Below the pieces are notes generated by a model. The model was not told where the DNA came from, ran no database searches, and saw only the letters and a program-made list of their open reading frames with translations. A stretch of DNA of 64,000 nt from an uncultured Candidatus Nitrosopumilus sp. Its GTDB lineage: Archaea > Thermoproteota > Nitrososphaeria > Nitrososphaerales > Nitrosopumilaceae. Positions 22,485 through 30,825 of this stretch are shown piece after piece. Location: NCBI GenBank assembly GCA_951812655.1, contig OX638319.1, positions 1,589,620 through 1,653,619 of the forward strand, given 5' to 3'. Position 1 is the stretch's first letter; every line of letters begins with the position of its first letter. Both the position numbers and the translations under genes were made by a program.

Positions 22485-22532
22485 AAAACCAATTTTTGTT
22501 TATCTCTCGTCAAATGAGTCAAAAATAAACGG

Positions 22533-22949
22533 TTACTGCAAAAATCTTGGAACTTTTCTGAGAATATATGATATAGATATTCTTCCCGGGCCGATTACTA
22601 CGGTGACCAGACATGCGGCCAACAGTATGATGTCCAGTTCGGTTCCGCCTCTTCCCGTAAAGCTCTCAGCTTCCTTTACCAGAAATATCGCCCCAAGCAT
22701 CACAATTGACAGCAAAGATGCGGAAATTCTCGTCAAACCTCCCAGGATAAGCAATATTCCAGGTACAAATTCTGCCAAAGCTATCGGAATCTGCATTTCG
22801 GATGGCAGCCCCATGTTCGGAAGGTTTTCTGCAAATCCTGGACCGAATTTGCCTAGGGAATGCATGATGAATATCATTCCCACGGTAGTTCGCACTCCGA
22901 AATGTGCAACATCGTGAAGTATTGTTTGTCGGATTACCGTTTCTGCCAT
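22533..22949 (-). CDS. DoxX-family membrane protein
   Basis: The 138-residue protein has four predicted transmembrane helices and typical DoxX segments (RTTVGMIFIMHSLGKFGPGF, IALAEFVPGILLILGGLTRI). DoxX-like proteins are linked to thiosulphate:quinone oxidoreductase in some archaea, but most small members have no proven function. No partner genes are seen. Confidence 0.8.
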   Translation of the reverse strand: MAETVIRQTILHDVAHFGVRTTVGMIFIMHSLGKFGPGFAENLPNMGLPSEMQIPIALAEFVPGILLILGGLTRISASLLSIVMLGAIFLVKEAESFTGRGGTELDIILLAACLVTVVIGPGRISISYILRKVPRFLQ

Positions 22950-23040
22950 TTAATGATGTGACATTGGTTCGGATAAGATATAACTACTTGGAACTGAATG
23001 TGAGTAATCCTTAAATTTTAAAACTCCCTAGTTGCTCGTG

Positions 23041-23247
23041 TTGAACAAAACAACGATGATGCTTAGCATGGTGGTGGTATTGGCCGCTGTATTTGCAATA
23101 GCATCTCCCATGGATACTGCAACTGCGCAAACATCTGATGCTGTACCCGATGGCGAAGGAAGCGACTACAAAGATGGGGACAATAAGGAAGGAAAATCTT
23201 GTCCTAGTAAAGAAGGAAAGATGAAAGACACATCACATCGTACTTAG
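23041..23247 (+). CDS. Small secreted hydrophilic protein
   Basis: A TTG at 23041 starts MNKTTMMLSMVVVLAAVFAI, a good signal peptide ending near AQTSDA. The mature part has only about 40 residues, rich in Asp, Gly, Lys and Ser, with one Cys. Starts at 23032 (GTG) and 23056 (ATG) are also possible. The function is unknown. An inverted-repeat element lies 50 bases after the stop. Confidence 0.6.
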   Translation: MNKTTMMLSMVVVLAAVFAIASPMDTATAQTSDAVPDGEGSDYKDGDNKEGKSCPSKEGKMKDTSHRT

Positions 23248-23296
23248 TTACTTGATTTTTTAGAATCTGTCAATACCAATTGTTGATTTTAATTTG

Positions 23297-23318
23297 CATA
23301 ATCCTAAGGAAGATTATG
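23297..23318. repeat. Inverted-repeat element (CATAATC-N8-GATTATG)
   Basis: Perfect 7-bp arms around the spacer CTAAGGAA, 50 bases after the stop of the small secreted protein. The whole 22-bp unit is the exact reverse complement of the element at 39844-39865. Confidence 0.8.
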
Positions 23319-23468
23319 AGATGTTAGATCATAAATAAAGTAAATTCAGATCATGTGTTATCATAGAATGTTATCATTAATTTTTATTTAATACGTTTCA
23401 TTCATCAGCATTGTCATTTTAAGAACACCATGTGTTTTTAATGATAGATTATGTGCATCAATCATATT

Positions 23469-23741
23469 CTAACTAGGGGAATTCTTCTTTCTTTTTGAGT
23501 TCGCATGCAGCTTCTCATAGGTGGATTTCCACTCTTCTTTGAACTTATCAGGCTCTTCCAAGGCCATAATTCTCAAGAGATTCAATGTTTCGTATACCAG
23601 TTTTGCATATCGTTTTTGTGCCCGGTCATAAAGAACATCTTTTTGTTTTTTCCACTCCTTCAATTCCCGAGTAAAAAAATCAATCCTGCCAAGCTTGTAG
23701 TTAATTTCGGCCACTAGTATTTTGAAAGATTCAGATTTCAT
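23469..23741 (-). CDS. Small helical protein of unknown function
   Basis: The 90-residue protein is rich in Lys, Glu and Leu and probably coiled-coil (MKSESFKILVAEINYKLGRI, FFTRELKEWKKQKDVLYDRA). Its ATG overlaps the TGA of the Cys-rich peptide gene at 23738-23851 (ATGA), indicating a two-gene operon. I know no family. Confidence 0.6.
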   Translation of the reverse strand: MKSESFKILVAEINYKLGRIDFFTRELKEWKKQKDVLYDRAQKRYAKLVYETLNLLRIMALEEPDKFKEEWKSTYEKLHANSKRKKNSPS

Positions 23742-23851
23742 TTCTTGCTACGAACATGCTGGTCTTTTATGCAATAATCACATACAGAAGTCACCAATAG
23801 AGCTACATTATTACAATTACATTTTATGCACATGCATCCAATTTCATCCAT
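23738..23851 (-). CDS. Very small Cys-rich, probably metal-binding protein
   Basis: ATG 23851 opens a 37-residue frame (MDEIGCMCIKCNCNNVALLV, then TSVCDYCIKDQHVRSKK). Six cysteines are arranged as CxCxxCxC and CxxC, which suggests a zinc or iron-sulphur site. The TGA overlaps the next ATG as ATGA, strong evidence that both are translated. It is too short for normal gene finding. Confidence 0.6.
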   Translation of the reverse strand: MDEIGCMCIKCNCNNVALLVTSVCDYCIKDQHVRSKK

Positions 23852-23998
23852 AATTACAGGTTGTGCTGATTTGAGTTAAAGTGAAGGATTGCAGTGCAAC
23901 GCAAGAATTTTACGAATTAATAAAGTTCTTGGTCCTAACGGTAAGCCCAGTTTATGTAAATCATATCCTTGCCGGAGGAATCCTCTTTCCCTTTAGTT

Positions 23999-24223
23999 TT
24001 ATGTATCGTGATGACAAACGCAGTTGCATTTTATAACATGGGCAATTGATGCTTTCGCAATAAAGAAAAATCTGACACGTTTGACATCTCTTTTGTCCGT
24101 CTTCATAGCGTCCTCCCATGCCTTCTTGCTTTTTTTAATGTTCTCAAATATGCACCTGTCAGAACAATGAGGCATATTCTCATTTTGAATTTCTTTTCCA
24201 CAGTTTTTGCAGATATTTTTCAT
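23999..24223 (-). CDS. Small zinc-ribbon-like protein
   Basis: The 74-residue protein begins MKNICKNCGKEIQNENMPHC with a second SDRC, making a CxxC...CxxxC zinc site. A basic helix (KKSKKAWEDAMKTDKRDVKR) follows, and the C-terminus has KCNCVCHHD, a second metal-like cluster. It may bind nucleic acid. Similar Cys patterns occur in the 37-residue protein nearby. Confidence 0.6.
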   Translation of the reverse strand: MKNICKNCGKEIQNENMPHCSDRCIFENIKKSKKAWEDAMKTDKRDVKRVRFFFIAKASIAHVIKCNCVCHHDT

Positions 24224-24826
24224 AAGATTTTTTCAATTCCATGAGATATTTATCAGAATGCACAATATCGGATTTGATAATTGATGGAAGCTGGGCCAGG
24301 TTGTCTAATCCTTGGAGCAGGACATTGGCTAAAAGACTATCAGGCATGTGGAAGATCTATCGTCTTAGTCCGCACATAAGATCCAGCATCCATTGTAAGA
24401 ATGTTTTTCAGATTAATAAAATCACGGCACAGTATCACAAATGAAAACAACATCTGATGAATGCCACGTATACAAATCAGCATGAGAAAAGGTTGCAAGT
24501 GATTTTGAGATGATAGAACAGAGTATCAAGGTGGTTTACGTAATCCATACCATGATTACGAAACTATTCAGGCATGGCTTTTTGTGAGTTTTTACGGATA
24601 ATTACGACATGACAAAAAATCTGAGTTTAGAGAATATACGTATAGGCTTTTACAGAAAATTGCGGTTTTGATATTTTTGTGCGTGGAAAACTGGATTTTC
24701 GTGCGTAGCATTACACGTTTACTGATTGTCCAATTTTGCAATAAAATAATCAAAAATGAGTGATGTTATCGCGTAATCCCAAAGATTGATTCATTACCCT
24801 TTGTCGAATTTGTGGGGTGAGATACG
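24224..24826. other. Long intergenic stretch with one inverted-repeat element
   Basis: I find no convincing gene in these 603 bases. A 67-residue plus-strand frame (24241-24444) lacks a promoter and protein-like character. The only clear structure is the inverted repeat at 24539-24560 and a half-matching CGTAATC near 24772. Confidence 0.4.
24539..24560. repeat. Inverted-repeat element (CGTAATC-N8-GATTACG)
   Basis: Perfect 7-bp arms around CATACCAT. The arms differ from the main CATAATC type by a compensated change on both sides. No stop codon of an accepted gene lies near it. Confidence 0.75.
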
Positions 24827-25582
24827 ATGGATGAAATGAATCAGCAGCTGCTTGACAAAATCAGGAATTCCATTTCTGAGACCGTCCATGCAAAGAGGAT
24901 TGGCATCGCTTACTCTGGAGGCGTTGACAGTACGCTAATTTCAAAAATCTGCCATGACATGGAATATGATGTTACTCTGTTGACCGTAGGATTTCCTGAA
25001 TCACACGACATCTTGTTTGCAAAGGAGGTAAACGAATTTCTGAAGTATGATCATCATGTTCTGGAAATTGATTCAGAAACCTTTCCCAATGTCGCATCAA
25101 AGGTCAATCAAATAATAAAGACTGACAACTTGTCTTGGAATGAAAATTCTATCGCTTTTTATTATGTTTCCAAGCTTGCAAGCCGCTTGGATCTTGATAC
25201 CGTGATCACTGCAAACGGCATTGATGAGCTGTTTTGCGGCTACAATGCATACAGGGAAGCGTTTTCTGGAGGAGAGTCTCAGATCAACGAGATGATGACA
25301 TCCAAGATTGACAACGAGCTGAAAATGATGAAGACAGTGGATCTGGTCACGTCCGAATTCTGGGTGACGTTGCTACAGCCTCTTCTCTCATCACAGTTCA
25401 TAGAGTATGCTAAAACCGTTCCTGTGTCTGAAAAAATTCACAGCTCCGAGGATCTGTATCGCAAGCACATCATACGCAAACTGGCAGTAGAAGTCAACGT
25501 CCCTGAACTCTCATGCAGCAAGAGAAAAAAGGCATTGCAATACGGCTCAAAGATTCACAAGGCTCTGATGAAAACTAGATGA
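24827..25582 (+). CDS. Stand-alone asparagine synthetase-like ATP pyrophosphatase
   Basis: The 251-residue protein has the PP-loop YSGGVDSTLIS near residues 29-39 and the AsnB-type ITANGIDELFCGYNAYREAF near 125-145. It corresponds to the C-terminal synthetase domain of AsnB, but the N-terminal glutamine amidotransferase domain is absent, so ammonia or another amine would be the nitrogen donor. The substrate acid is not known. It overlaps purB by 8 bases at the 3' ends. Confidence 0.78.
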   Translation: MDEMNQQLLDKIRNSISETVHAKRIGIAYSGGVDSTLISKICHDMEYDVTLLTVGFPESHDILFAKEVNEFLKYDHHVLEIDSETFPNVASKVNQIIKTDNLSWNENSIAFYYVSKLASRLDLDTVITANGIDELFCGYNAYREAFSGGESQINEMMTSKIDNELKMMKTVDLVTSEFWVTLLQPLLSSQFIEYAKTVPVSEKIHSSEDLYRKHIIRKLAVEVNVPELSCSKRKKALQYGSKIHKALMKTR

Positions 25583-26936
25583 ATTTCCTGACTGTTTTCT
25601 GAACGGTTCTCTCGACGTTTCTGATTATTGCTGGTGATGCACCAAGATGCTTTTCAGGCGAAAAGATTGAATCAATTTCCTTGTCTGTGAGTTTTGAGGT
25701 GAATGCCTTGTCGTTTTTGATTGCGTCTATGTAGAGCATTCCCTTGTCGTTTGCCTCAAACGCAACTCTCTGTACATCCTTGTATGCCACGAATCTTGGT
25801 ATTCCTTTCTTGATGAGCGCTTCTAGTACAAACTCTGCAAAGATTTGCCCCTTCGTGACGTATAGGTTGTCCACGATTCGTTTTTCGTTTATCATTAGGT
25901 TGTCCACAATTCTTGTCATTGTCTCTAGCATCTCGTCTACCAGTATTGACGCGGTTGGAATCGTGAACCTTTCGTTGGCAGAGTTTGAAAGATCTCGCTC
26001 GTGCCATAACGGGATGTTCTCAAACGCAACTGCGACCTGGCTCCTAACGAGCTTGGACAACGATGAAACACGTTCGCTCTTGATTGGATTTCTTTTTACA
26101 GGAACTGCGCTGCTTCCCATCTGTCCCTTCTTGAACTGCTCTGCAACCTCTCCGATTTCTGTTCTTTGCAGATTTCTTATCTCGATTGCTATTTTCTCCA
26201 GCGTAGTTCCAATCAGTGCCATCTGAAACGCGTATTCTGCATATCTCTCTCTTGGGACAACTTGGGTGGCTACTTCTGCCGGAAATAGCTTAAGCCTCTT
26301 TGCAGCCCTTCTCTGAACTTCAAGTGACTTTGCACCCATTAGAGAACCTGTACCTACTACTCCTAGCGTCTTGCAAATCAAAATCCTCTTCTTTATCTCC
26401 TCGATTCGTTCCACGTGTTTTGCCATCTCTGCAGCCCAGTTTGCGAACTTCAATCCAAATGAAATGATGCTTGCATGCTGTCCGTGTGTTCTTCCGACGG
26501 CTGGAATCTTTCCGTGTTTTACTGCTTTTTTTGCAAGTATGGATGCCATCCTTGCAACCTTTGGTTCTATGATCTGTAGTGCGTCTCGCATCTGCATGGA
26601 ATTGCTGGTATCGACTAAATCGTTGCTTGTAAGGCCGTAATGTATCCACGGTCTAGCTTTTTTGGAGCATTTTTCACTTAGTGATTCCACGAGCGCTGCC
26701 GTATCGTGATCGCTTTTTGCCTCCAGATGCTTGATCCTTTTCGCCGTGATCTTTCCCGAAGTTGCGGCCCTGTGAATTTCCTTTCCTACGTTTTTCGCGA
26801 TCATTCCTATTTCGCTCTGCGAAATTGCCGCTGCACCTTCGATCTCTAACTGATAGTCTACCTTTTTTTGCTCACTGAATATGTCCATCATCTGTTTCGT
26901 GCCATAGCGGCCATTATCGATAGGTAAAATTGACAA
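25575..26936 (-). CDS. purB: Adenylosuccinate lyase
   Basis: The 453-residue enzyme of the fumarase/aspartase superfamily has the signature GSSAVPVKRNPIKSERV near residues 274-290, with the catalytic flexible Ser loop, and GRTHGQHASIISFG near 145. It cleaves SAICAR and adenylosuccinate, releasing fumarate, in AMP synthesis. Length is normal. The partner enzyme PurA is encoded at 52809. Confidence 0.95.
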   Translation of the reverse strand: MSILPIDNGRYGTKQMMDIFSEQKKVDYQLEIEGAAAISQSEIGMIAKNVGKEIHRAATSGKITAKRIKHLEAKSDHDTAALVESLSEKCSKKARPWIHYGLTSNDLVDTSNSMQMRDALQIIEPKVARMASILAKKAVKHGKIPAVGRTHGQHASIISFGLKFANWAAEMAKHVERIEEIKKRILICKTLGVVGTGSLMGAKSLEVQRRAAKRLKLFPAEVATQVVPRERYAEYAFQMALIGTTLEKIAIEIRNLQRTEIGEVAEQFKKGQMGSSAVPVKRNPIKSERVSSLSKLVRSQVAVAFENIPLWHERDLSNSANERFTIPTASILVDEMLETMTRIVDNLMINEKRIVDNLYVTKGQIFAEFVLEALIKKGIPRFVAYKDVQRVAFEANDKGMLYIDAIKNDKAFTSKLTDKEIDSIFSPEKHLGASPAIIRNVERTVQKTVRKFI

Positions 26937-27138
26937 TGTATGTCGTCATTGCATATCGAAAATAAATCTACTCATGCATTGTTTCAATCTGATCCATTTT
27001 CAGATGTTTTTTTGTCGTTATTTGCGAGATCTGCAGTGTTTTAACGCAGTTGATCGGAACAACTTCTTTCAAATGAGATGCGACATTTGTCAATCAAGAT
27101 CACAAGTAAGGATACTGTGAATGAGTTTGGGTGGGTCT

Positions 27139-27339
27139 CTAGCTTCTGGTTCTCTTCTTTACTGCTGCAACCTTTTTTGATGATCTTGCTTCTTTGGTTT
27201 TTGATGATGACTTGCTGACTTTTCCCTCCGTCTTGATACTTTTTCCGCTTCGTCTGTCTGCACGAGAAGCTTTAGCTCTGACTTTCTGCTCTTCATTTTG
27301 TTTTTCAACTTCTTTTTCAGTTAGTTTTTTTCTTACCAT
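27139..27339 (-). CDS. Small Lys/Ser-rich basic protein
   Basis: The 66-residue protein is highly basic (MVRKKLTEKEVEKQNEEQKV then a tail of Ser, Lys and Arg). It is low-complexity and could bind nucleic acid, but no family is recognised. No competing gene exists in the 26937-27590 interval. Confidence 0.45.
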   Translation of the reverse strand: MVRKKLTEKEVEKQNEEQKVRAKASRADRRSGKSIKTEGKVSKSSSKTKEARSSKKVAAVKKRTRS

Positions 27340-27614
27340 GCAAAATGAAACAGTTCATGCTAGATAAATAAGATCATCGATTTTCAATCGGATTGTTTTT
27401 CTGGCAAAATATTTTTTCGTGTAGTTGTATCTGTGACGTCAAACCTGTCTAGATCATTTGAAATCCTCTGTTTTTATTGACTTCCCAAAATTACAATCTC
27501 TTTACATTGCCCGTTTTCTTTGACGGTGAATTGATGATTTGTGTTTGACTTGAGATCCTTTTAAGAATTCTTCTGATGATTTAAATTGGATTGAAAGGCA
27601 TTTTTCCAATAATC

Positions 27615-29063
27615 ATGTCTTTTAGTTCCCCTAGAAAAATTGGAGACAATCAATATCAAATCGATGCCGATTCAAATCTTGGCATGAAAGTTCCTGTGAG
27701 AATTTATGCAGATGAGCCGTTGATGCAAAAGATGCTCTCTGACAGAACCATCATGCAGGCACGAAACGTTGCCTCTATTCCCGGCATTGTAGGTCATAGC
27801 GTGGTGTTGCCAGACGGACATGAGGGATACGGATTTCCCGTTGGAGGGGTAGCTGCGATGGATGCCGAAGAGGGGATGATCAGTCCCGGAGGTGTGGGAT
27901 ATGACATTAACTGCGGTGTGAGATTACTTCGTTCTAATTTGACAGAACAGACGGTCCGTTCAAAGCTAAAAGACTTGTTGACTGATCTTTTTAGTTCCAT
28001 TCCTTCCGGCGTCGGTTCAAAAGGCGCGGTGAAGCTGACACATGCTGAGCTTGATGAAGTTTTGGTAAACGGAGTAAACTGGGCAATTGATCATGGCTAT
28101 GGCACGTCAGATGATTCTGATGTGTGTGAGGAAAATGGACAGATTCAAAACGCTGATCCAAACAAAGTTTCTGACAAGGCAAGAAAACGCGGTGCGCCCC
28201 AGCTTGGAAGTCTCGGGTCTGGAAATCATTTTCTTGAAGTGCAAAAGGTTGCGGAGATACATGATGAGGAGGCAGCAAAGAGAATGGGTATCGAAGAGGG
28301 AACAATTACAATTTTAATTCATTGCGGATCCCGGGGATTCGGACATCAGGTATGCAGTGACTATCTCAGGGTTGCAGAGCAAGCAATGCAAAAGTACGAT
28401 ATCAATTTGCCTGACCGGGAACTTGCTTGCGTTCCAAACAGCTCCGAAGAGGGGGAGTCATACAGAAAGGCGATGTTTTCTGCATTGAACTTTGCTTGGA
28501 GTAACAGGCAAATGCTCACCCATTGGACTAGGAATTCATTTCAGCGTGTGTTTGGACAATCAGAATCAGATCTTGACATGAAATTGGTTTATGACGTTGC
28601 TCATAATATTGCGAAAGTTGAAAAACACAAAGTTGACGGATCGGATCGTAATCTAGTTGTACATAGAAAGGGCGCGACAAGGGCTTTTCCTGCAAACAGA
28701 AACGAAATCCCATCAAAATACCGTGACTTGGGTCAGCCTGTCCTGGTTCCTGGCTCCATGGGAACTGCGAGCTGGATTCTGCTCGGACAGGAAAATTCCA
28801 TGGACTTGAGCTTTGGATCCACTGCGCATGGGGCGGGGAGGACCATGTCTCGCTCAAAGGCTAGGCGAAATTATACTGAAGAAAATGTGAAAAAGTCCCT
28901 TAATGACAAGGGCATATTCATCAAGGCATTGACTCGAGACGGGGTCGTGGAGGAGACTCCTCAGGCATACAAGGACGTTGATGCTGTAGTTAATGTGTCT
29001 CATAATCTGGGAATCGCGACAAAAGTTGCCAAGCTGGTACCTATCGGTGTGATCAAAGGTTGA
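27615..29063 (+). CDS. rtcB: RNA-splicing ligase RtcB
   Basis: The protein joins RNA 2',3'-cyclic phosphate (or 3'-phosphate) to 5'-OH ends and ligates tRNA exons after BHB cleavage in archaea. Visible hallmarks are LPDGHEGYGFPVGGVAA, DINCGVRLLRS with the metal-binding Cys, IHCGSRGFGHQ, and the guanylation-site histidine in STAHGAGRTMSR. I choose the ATG at 27615 (MSFSSPRKIGDNQYQ), which gives 482 residues, rather than a TTG at 27591. The stop overlaps the next TTG as TTGA. Confidence 0.95.
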   Translation: MSFSSPRKIGDNQYQIDADSNLGMKVPVRIYADEPLMQKMLSDRTIMQARNVASIPGIVGHSVVLPDGHEGYGFPVGGVAAMDAEEGMISPGGVGYDINCGVRLLRSNLTEQTVRSKLKDLLTDLFSSIPSGVGSKGAVKLTHAELDEVLVNGVNWAIDHGYGTSDDSDVCEENGQIQNADPNKVSDKARKRGAPQLGSLGSGNHFLEVQKVAEIHDEEAAKRMGIEEGTITILIHCGSRGFGHQVCSDYLRVAEQAMQKYDINLPDRELACVPNSSEEGESYRKAMFSALNFAWSNRQMLTHWTRNSFQRVFGQSESDLDMKLVYDVAHNIAKVEKHKVDGSDRNLVVHRKGATRAFPANRNEIPSKYRDLGQPVLVPGSMGTASWILLGQENSMDLSFGSTAHGAGRTMSRSKARRNYTEENVKKSLNDKGIFIKALTRDGVVEETPQAYKDVDAVVNVSHNLGIATKVAKLVPIGVIKG

Positions 29064-29506
29064 GCGAAGAAGATTCAGAACTAGAAAGACTAAAGGCAAA
29101 ACGACTTGCCGAAATGCAGAAAAACATTTCGATTAAACAAGAAGTTGAGTCTGACCCGGAACCTGAAAAAGAAAAGATTTCTGAAACCAGTTCTAGGGAT
29201 TCATTAGTTGAGGTGCTTGGGTTTAGGGGCTTGGAGGTCTTGGAAAATGCTGAATCGCAATTCCCTTCTGAAACAAAGATGATCATTGAAAAGTTATCTG
29301 AGCTAATCAAGACTGGCGAAATCAACAAAACCAATGAGAGTCTTGACGGTGGCAGACTGCTGGCATTGTTTAGAACGGTTGGACTGAATGTGCGCATGAA
29401 TACGAAAATCAACGTCGAACAGGACGGAAAGTTTGTCTCTTTGAGTGACAAGTTCGGTAACAAGTCATCCTCTGATGATGACGACAATGGTGATGATGAG
29501 CGATGA
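29060..29506 (+). CDS. PDCD5 (TFAR19)-like DNA-binding protein
   Basis: The TTG start overlaps the rtcB stop. The N-terminus SEEDSELERLKAKRLAEMQK is the basic amphipathic helix typical of PDCD5 proteins. The middle (LGFRGLEVLENAESQFPSET followed by a helix and GGRLLALFRTVG) fits the PDCD5 three-helix core. It differs from the family in an acidic linker after the first helix and an Asp-rich tail (SSDDDDNGDDE). Archaeal PDCD5 binds double-stranded DNA. Similarity is judged by eye, so moderate confidence. Confidence 0.6.
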   Translation: MSEEDSELERLKAKRLAEMQKNISIKQEVESDPEPEKEKISETSSRDSLVEVLGFRGLEVLENAESQFPSETKMIIEKLSELIKTGEINKTNESLDGGRLLALFRTVGLNVRMNTKINVEQDGKFVSLSDKFGNKSSSDDDDNGDDER

Positions 29507-29814
29507 ATGTAGTTTTAGAAGTCGGAACAAAAAACTATGTGGATGATCTTCTGTCCATCAAAAAAGCCCTCTCGCACATGGAAAGTCTGTTGGGATGCTA
29601 TAGCGGATATGTGGTCAGCGAACCCTCGTCCAAGTTCGGCTGGACGTTCTTCAAATTGTCCTTTAAACCCAGTTTACAAAACGGCATAGCAGAAAAGTTC
29701 TCTGACATGATTGCCAGATATGATCCAGTTGACGAACAGCAAAAGTTTGCAAAGTTCATGACAGATTATTTTGTTTCTAGGGGTTGTGATGTCAAAATAA
29801 AACTGTCTGACTAG
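29503..29814 (+). CDS. Hypothetical protein in the rtcB operon
   Basis: The 103-residue protein starts with ATGA overlap to the PDCD5-like gene. It is a small alpha/beta protein ([40 protein letters not shown]) without signal or membrane segments. I know no family. Three overlapping genes suggest translational coupling with RtcB. Confidence 0.65.
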   Translation: MNVVLEVGTKNYVDDLLSIKKALSHMESLLGCYSGYVVSEPSSKFGWTFFKLSFKPSLQNGIAEKFSDMIARYDPVDEQQKFAKFMTDYFVSRGCDVKIKLSD

Positions 29815-30386
29815 ACTCTTCTTCCTCTTTTACCACCTTTCTTTCTGGTGGTATCGTGAGGGATGGGTGTAACATCGTCGATTCTCCCAATCTTGAATCC
29901 TCCTCTTGCCAAGGCTCTGATTGCAGCTTGTGCTCCCGGACCAGGAACTCTGGAACCTACTCCTCCAACTGCACGAACTCTGATGTGAAATCCTGTGAAC
30001 AATTTTGTTCTTGCAGCGTCAACGACAGCGTTTGCTGCCTTCATTGCTGCAAATGGTGATGATTCGTATCTGTCAGCATTGACATGTACGCCGCCGGAAC
30101 TAATGGCGACAGTTTCTGCGCCAGTAAGGTCTGTCATGTGAATTATTGTGTTATTGTAACTGCTGTAAATGTGGGCAATTCCCCATTTGTCAGGTGCTTG
30201 TTTTTTTGTCTCTGGCTGAGCCTTTTCTTCAGCAGCAGCCTCAGTTGTAACTTCTTCAGCAGCAGCCTCAGTTGTAACTTCTTCAGCAGCAGCCTCAGTT
30301 GTAACTTCTTCAGCAGCAGCCTCAGTTGTAACTTCTTCAACTGCCTCTTTTGGTGCTTCTACTACCTCAGTTTCGACTTCTGACAA
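29811..30386 (-). CDS. rps11: Ribosomal protein S11 with an acidic, repetitive N-terminal extension
   Basis: Residues about 65-191 are a normal archaeal S11 ([60 protein letters not shown]), which sits on the small-subunit platform. The first about 60 residues are an acidic extension containing four copies of a nine-residue EEVTTEAAA-type repeat. The repeat is also perfect at DNA level (27 bp), pointing to recent slippage. The ATG at 30386 is the only good start. The stop overlaps the preceding convergent gene. Confidence 0.93.
   Translation of the reverse strand: MSEVETEVVEAPKEAVEEVTTEAAAEEVTTEAAAEEVTTEAAAEEVTTEAAAEEKAQPETKKQAPDKWGIAHIYSSYNNTIIHMTDLTGAETVAISSGGVHVNADRYESSPFAAMKAANAVVDAARTKLFTGFHIRVRAVGGVGSRVPGPGAQAAIRALARGGFKIGRIDDVTPIPHDTTRKKGGKRGRRV
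30225..30332. repeat. Four tandem copies of a 27-bp unit inside rps11
   Basis: Units start at 30225, 30252, 30279 and 30306, are identical and keep the reading frame, each coding nine residues of the acidic extension; a partial fifth copy follows. The number of copies is expected to vary between strains. Confidence 0.9.
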
Positions 30387-30502
30387 TGAATATTCAGCCC
30401 TTAAAGGGTTTAAAAAACATTCATTTTCCTATCTGGACTTGGTTTGGCCCTAGGTTGTGAATCAATGACTATTCATATACTGTTTTTACGTGACTGCATT
30501 AA

Positions 30503-30823
30503 ATGGCGTCAATTCTGTTTATGGGCATAGGGGTTGCCGTTGCGACCGCTCTGCTTGGTTCTGTCGCATTCCAGTTTCTGATCATCGATGTAGATTCTGG
30601 TTTGTCTCCGTTGGAAAAAGACTGTCAGCAGATTGCCAACGAGGGATACAAAATACATTCGATATATCCTGATTTTGATCTAGACGATCTTCCTCATGAT
30701 GACTTTAAGCGAATGGAATATCTTGACAATCTGTGGATGGAAAAATGTGTTGTCGTTTTGCCCACCGAGTCGATCATAAGCATTGCAAATAATGTCGAAA
30801 GAGATGTTCTGCACGGCGAGTGA
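30503..30823 (+). CDS. Small protein with one N-terminal membrane helix
   Basis: The 106-residue protein starts ASILFMGIGVAVATALLGSV, a membrane helix or signal sequence. The soluble part is acidic (DFDLDDLPHDDFKRMEYLDN) and contains two cysteines. I know no family. The stop is two bases before that of convergent thiL. Confidence 0.6.
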   Translation: MASILFMGIGVAVATALLGSVAFQFLIIDVDSGLSPLEKDCQQIANEGYKIHSIYPDFDLDDLPHDDFKRMEYLDNLWMEKCVVVLPTESIISIANNVERDVLHGE

Positions 30824-30825
30824 TC

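Noticed and set aside
24241-24444. 67-codon plus-strand frame
   Set aside because: No motif, no promoter and unlikely composition; the DNA around it looks non-coding.
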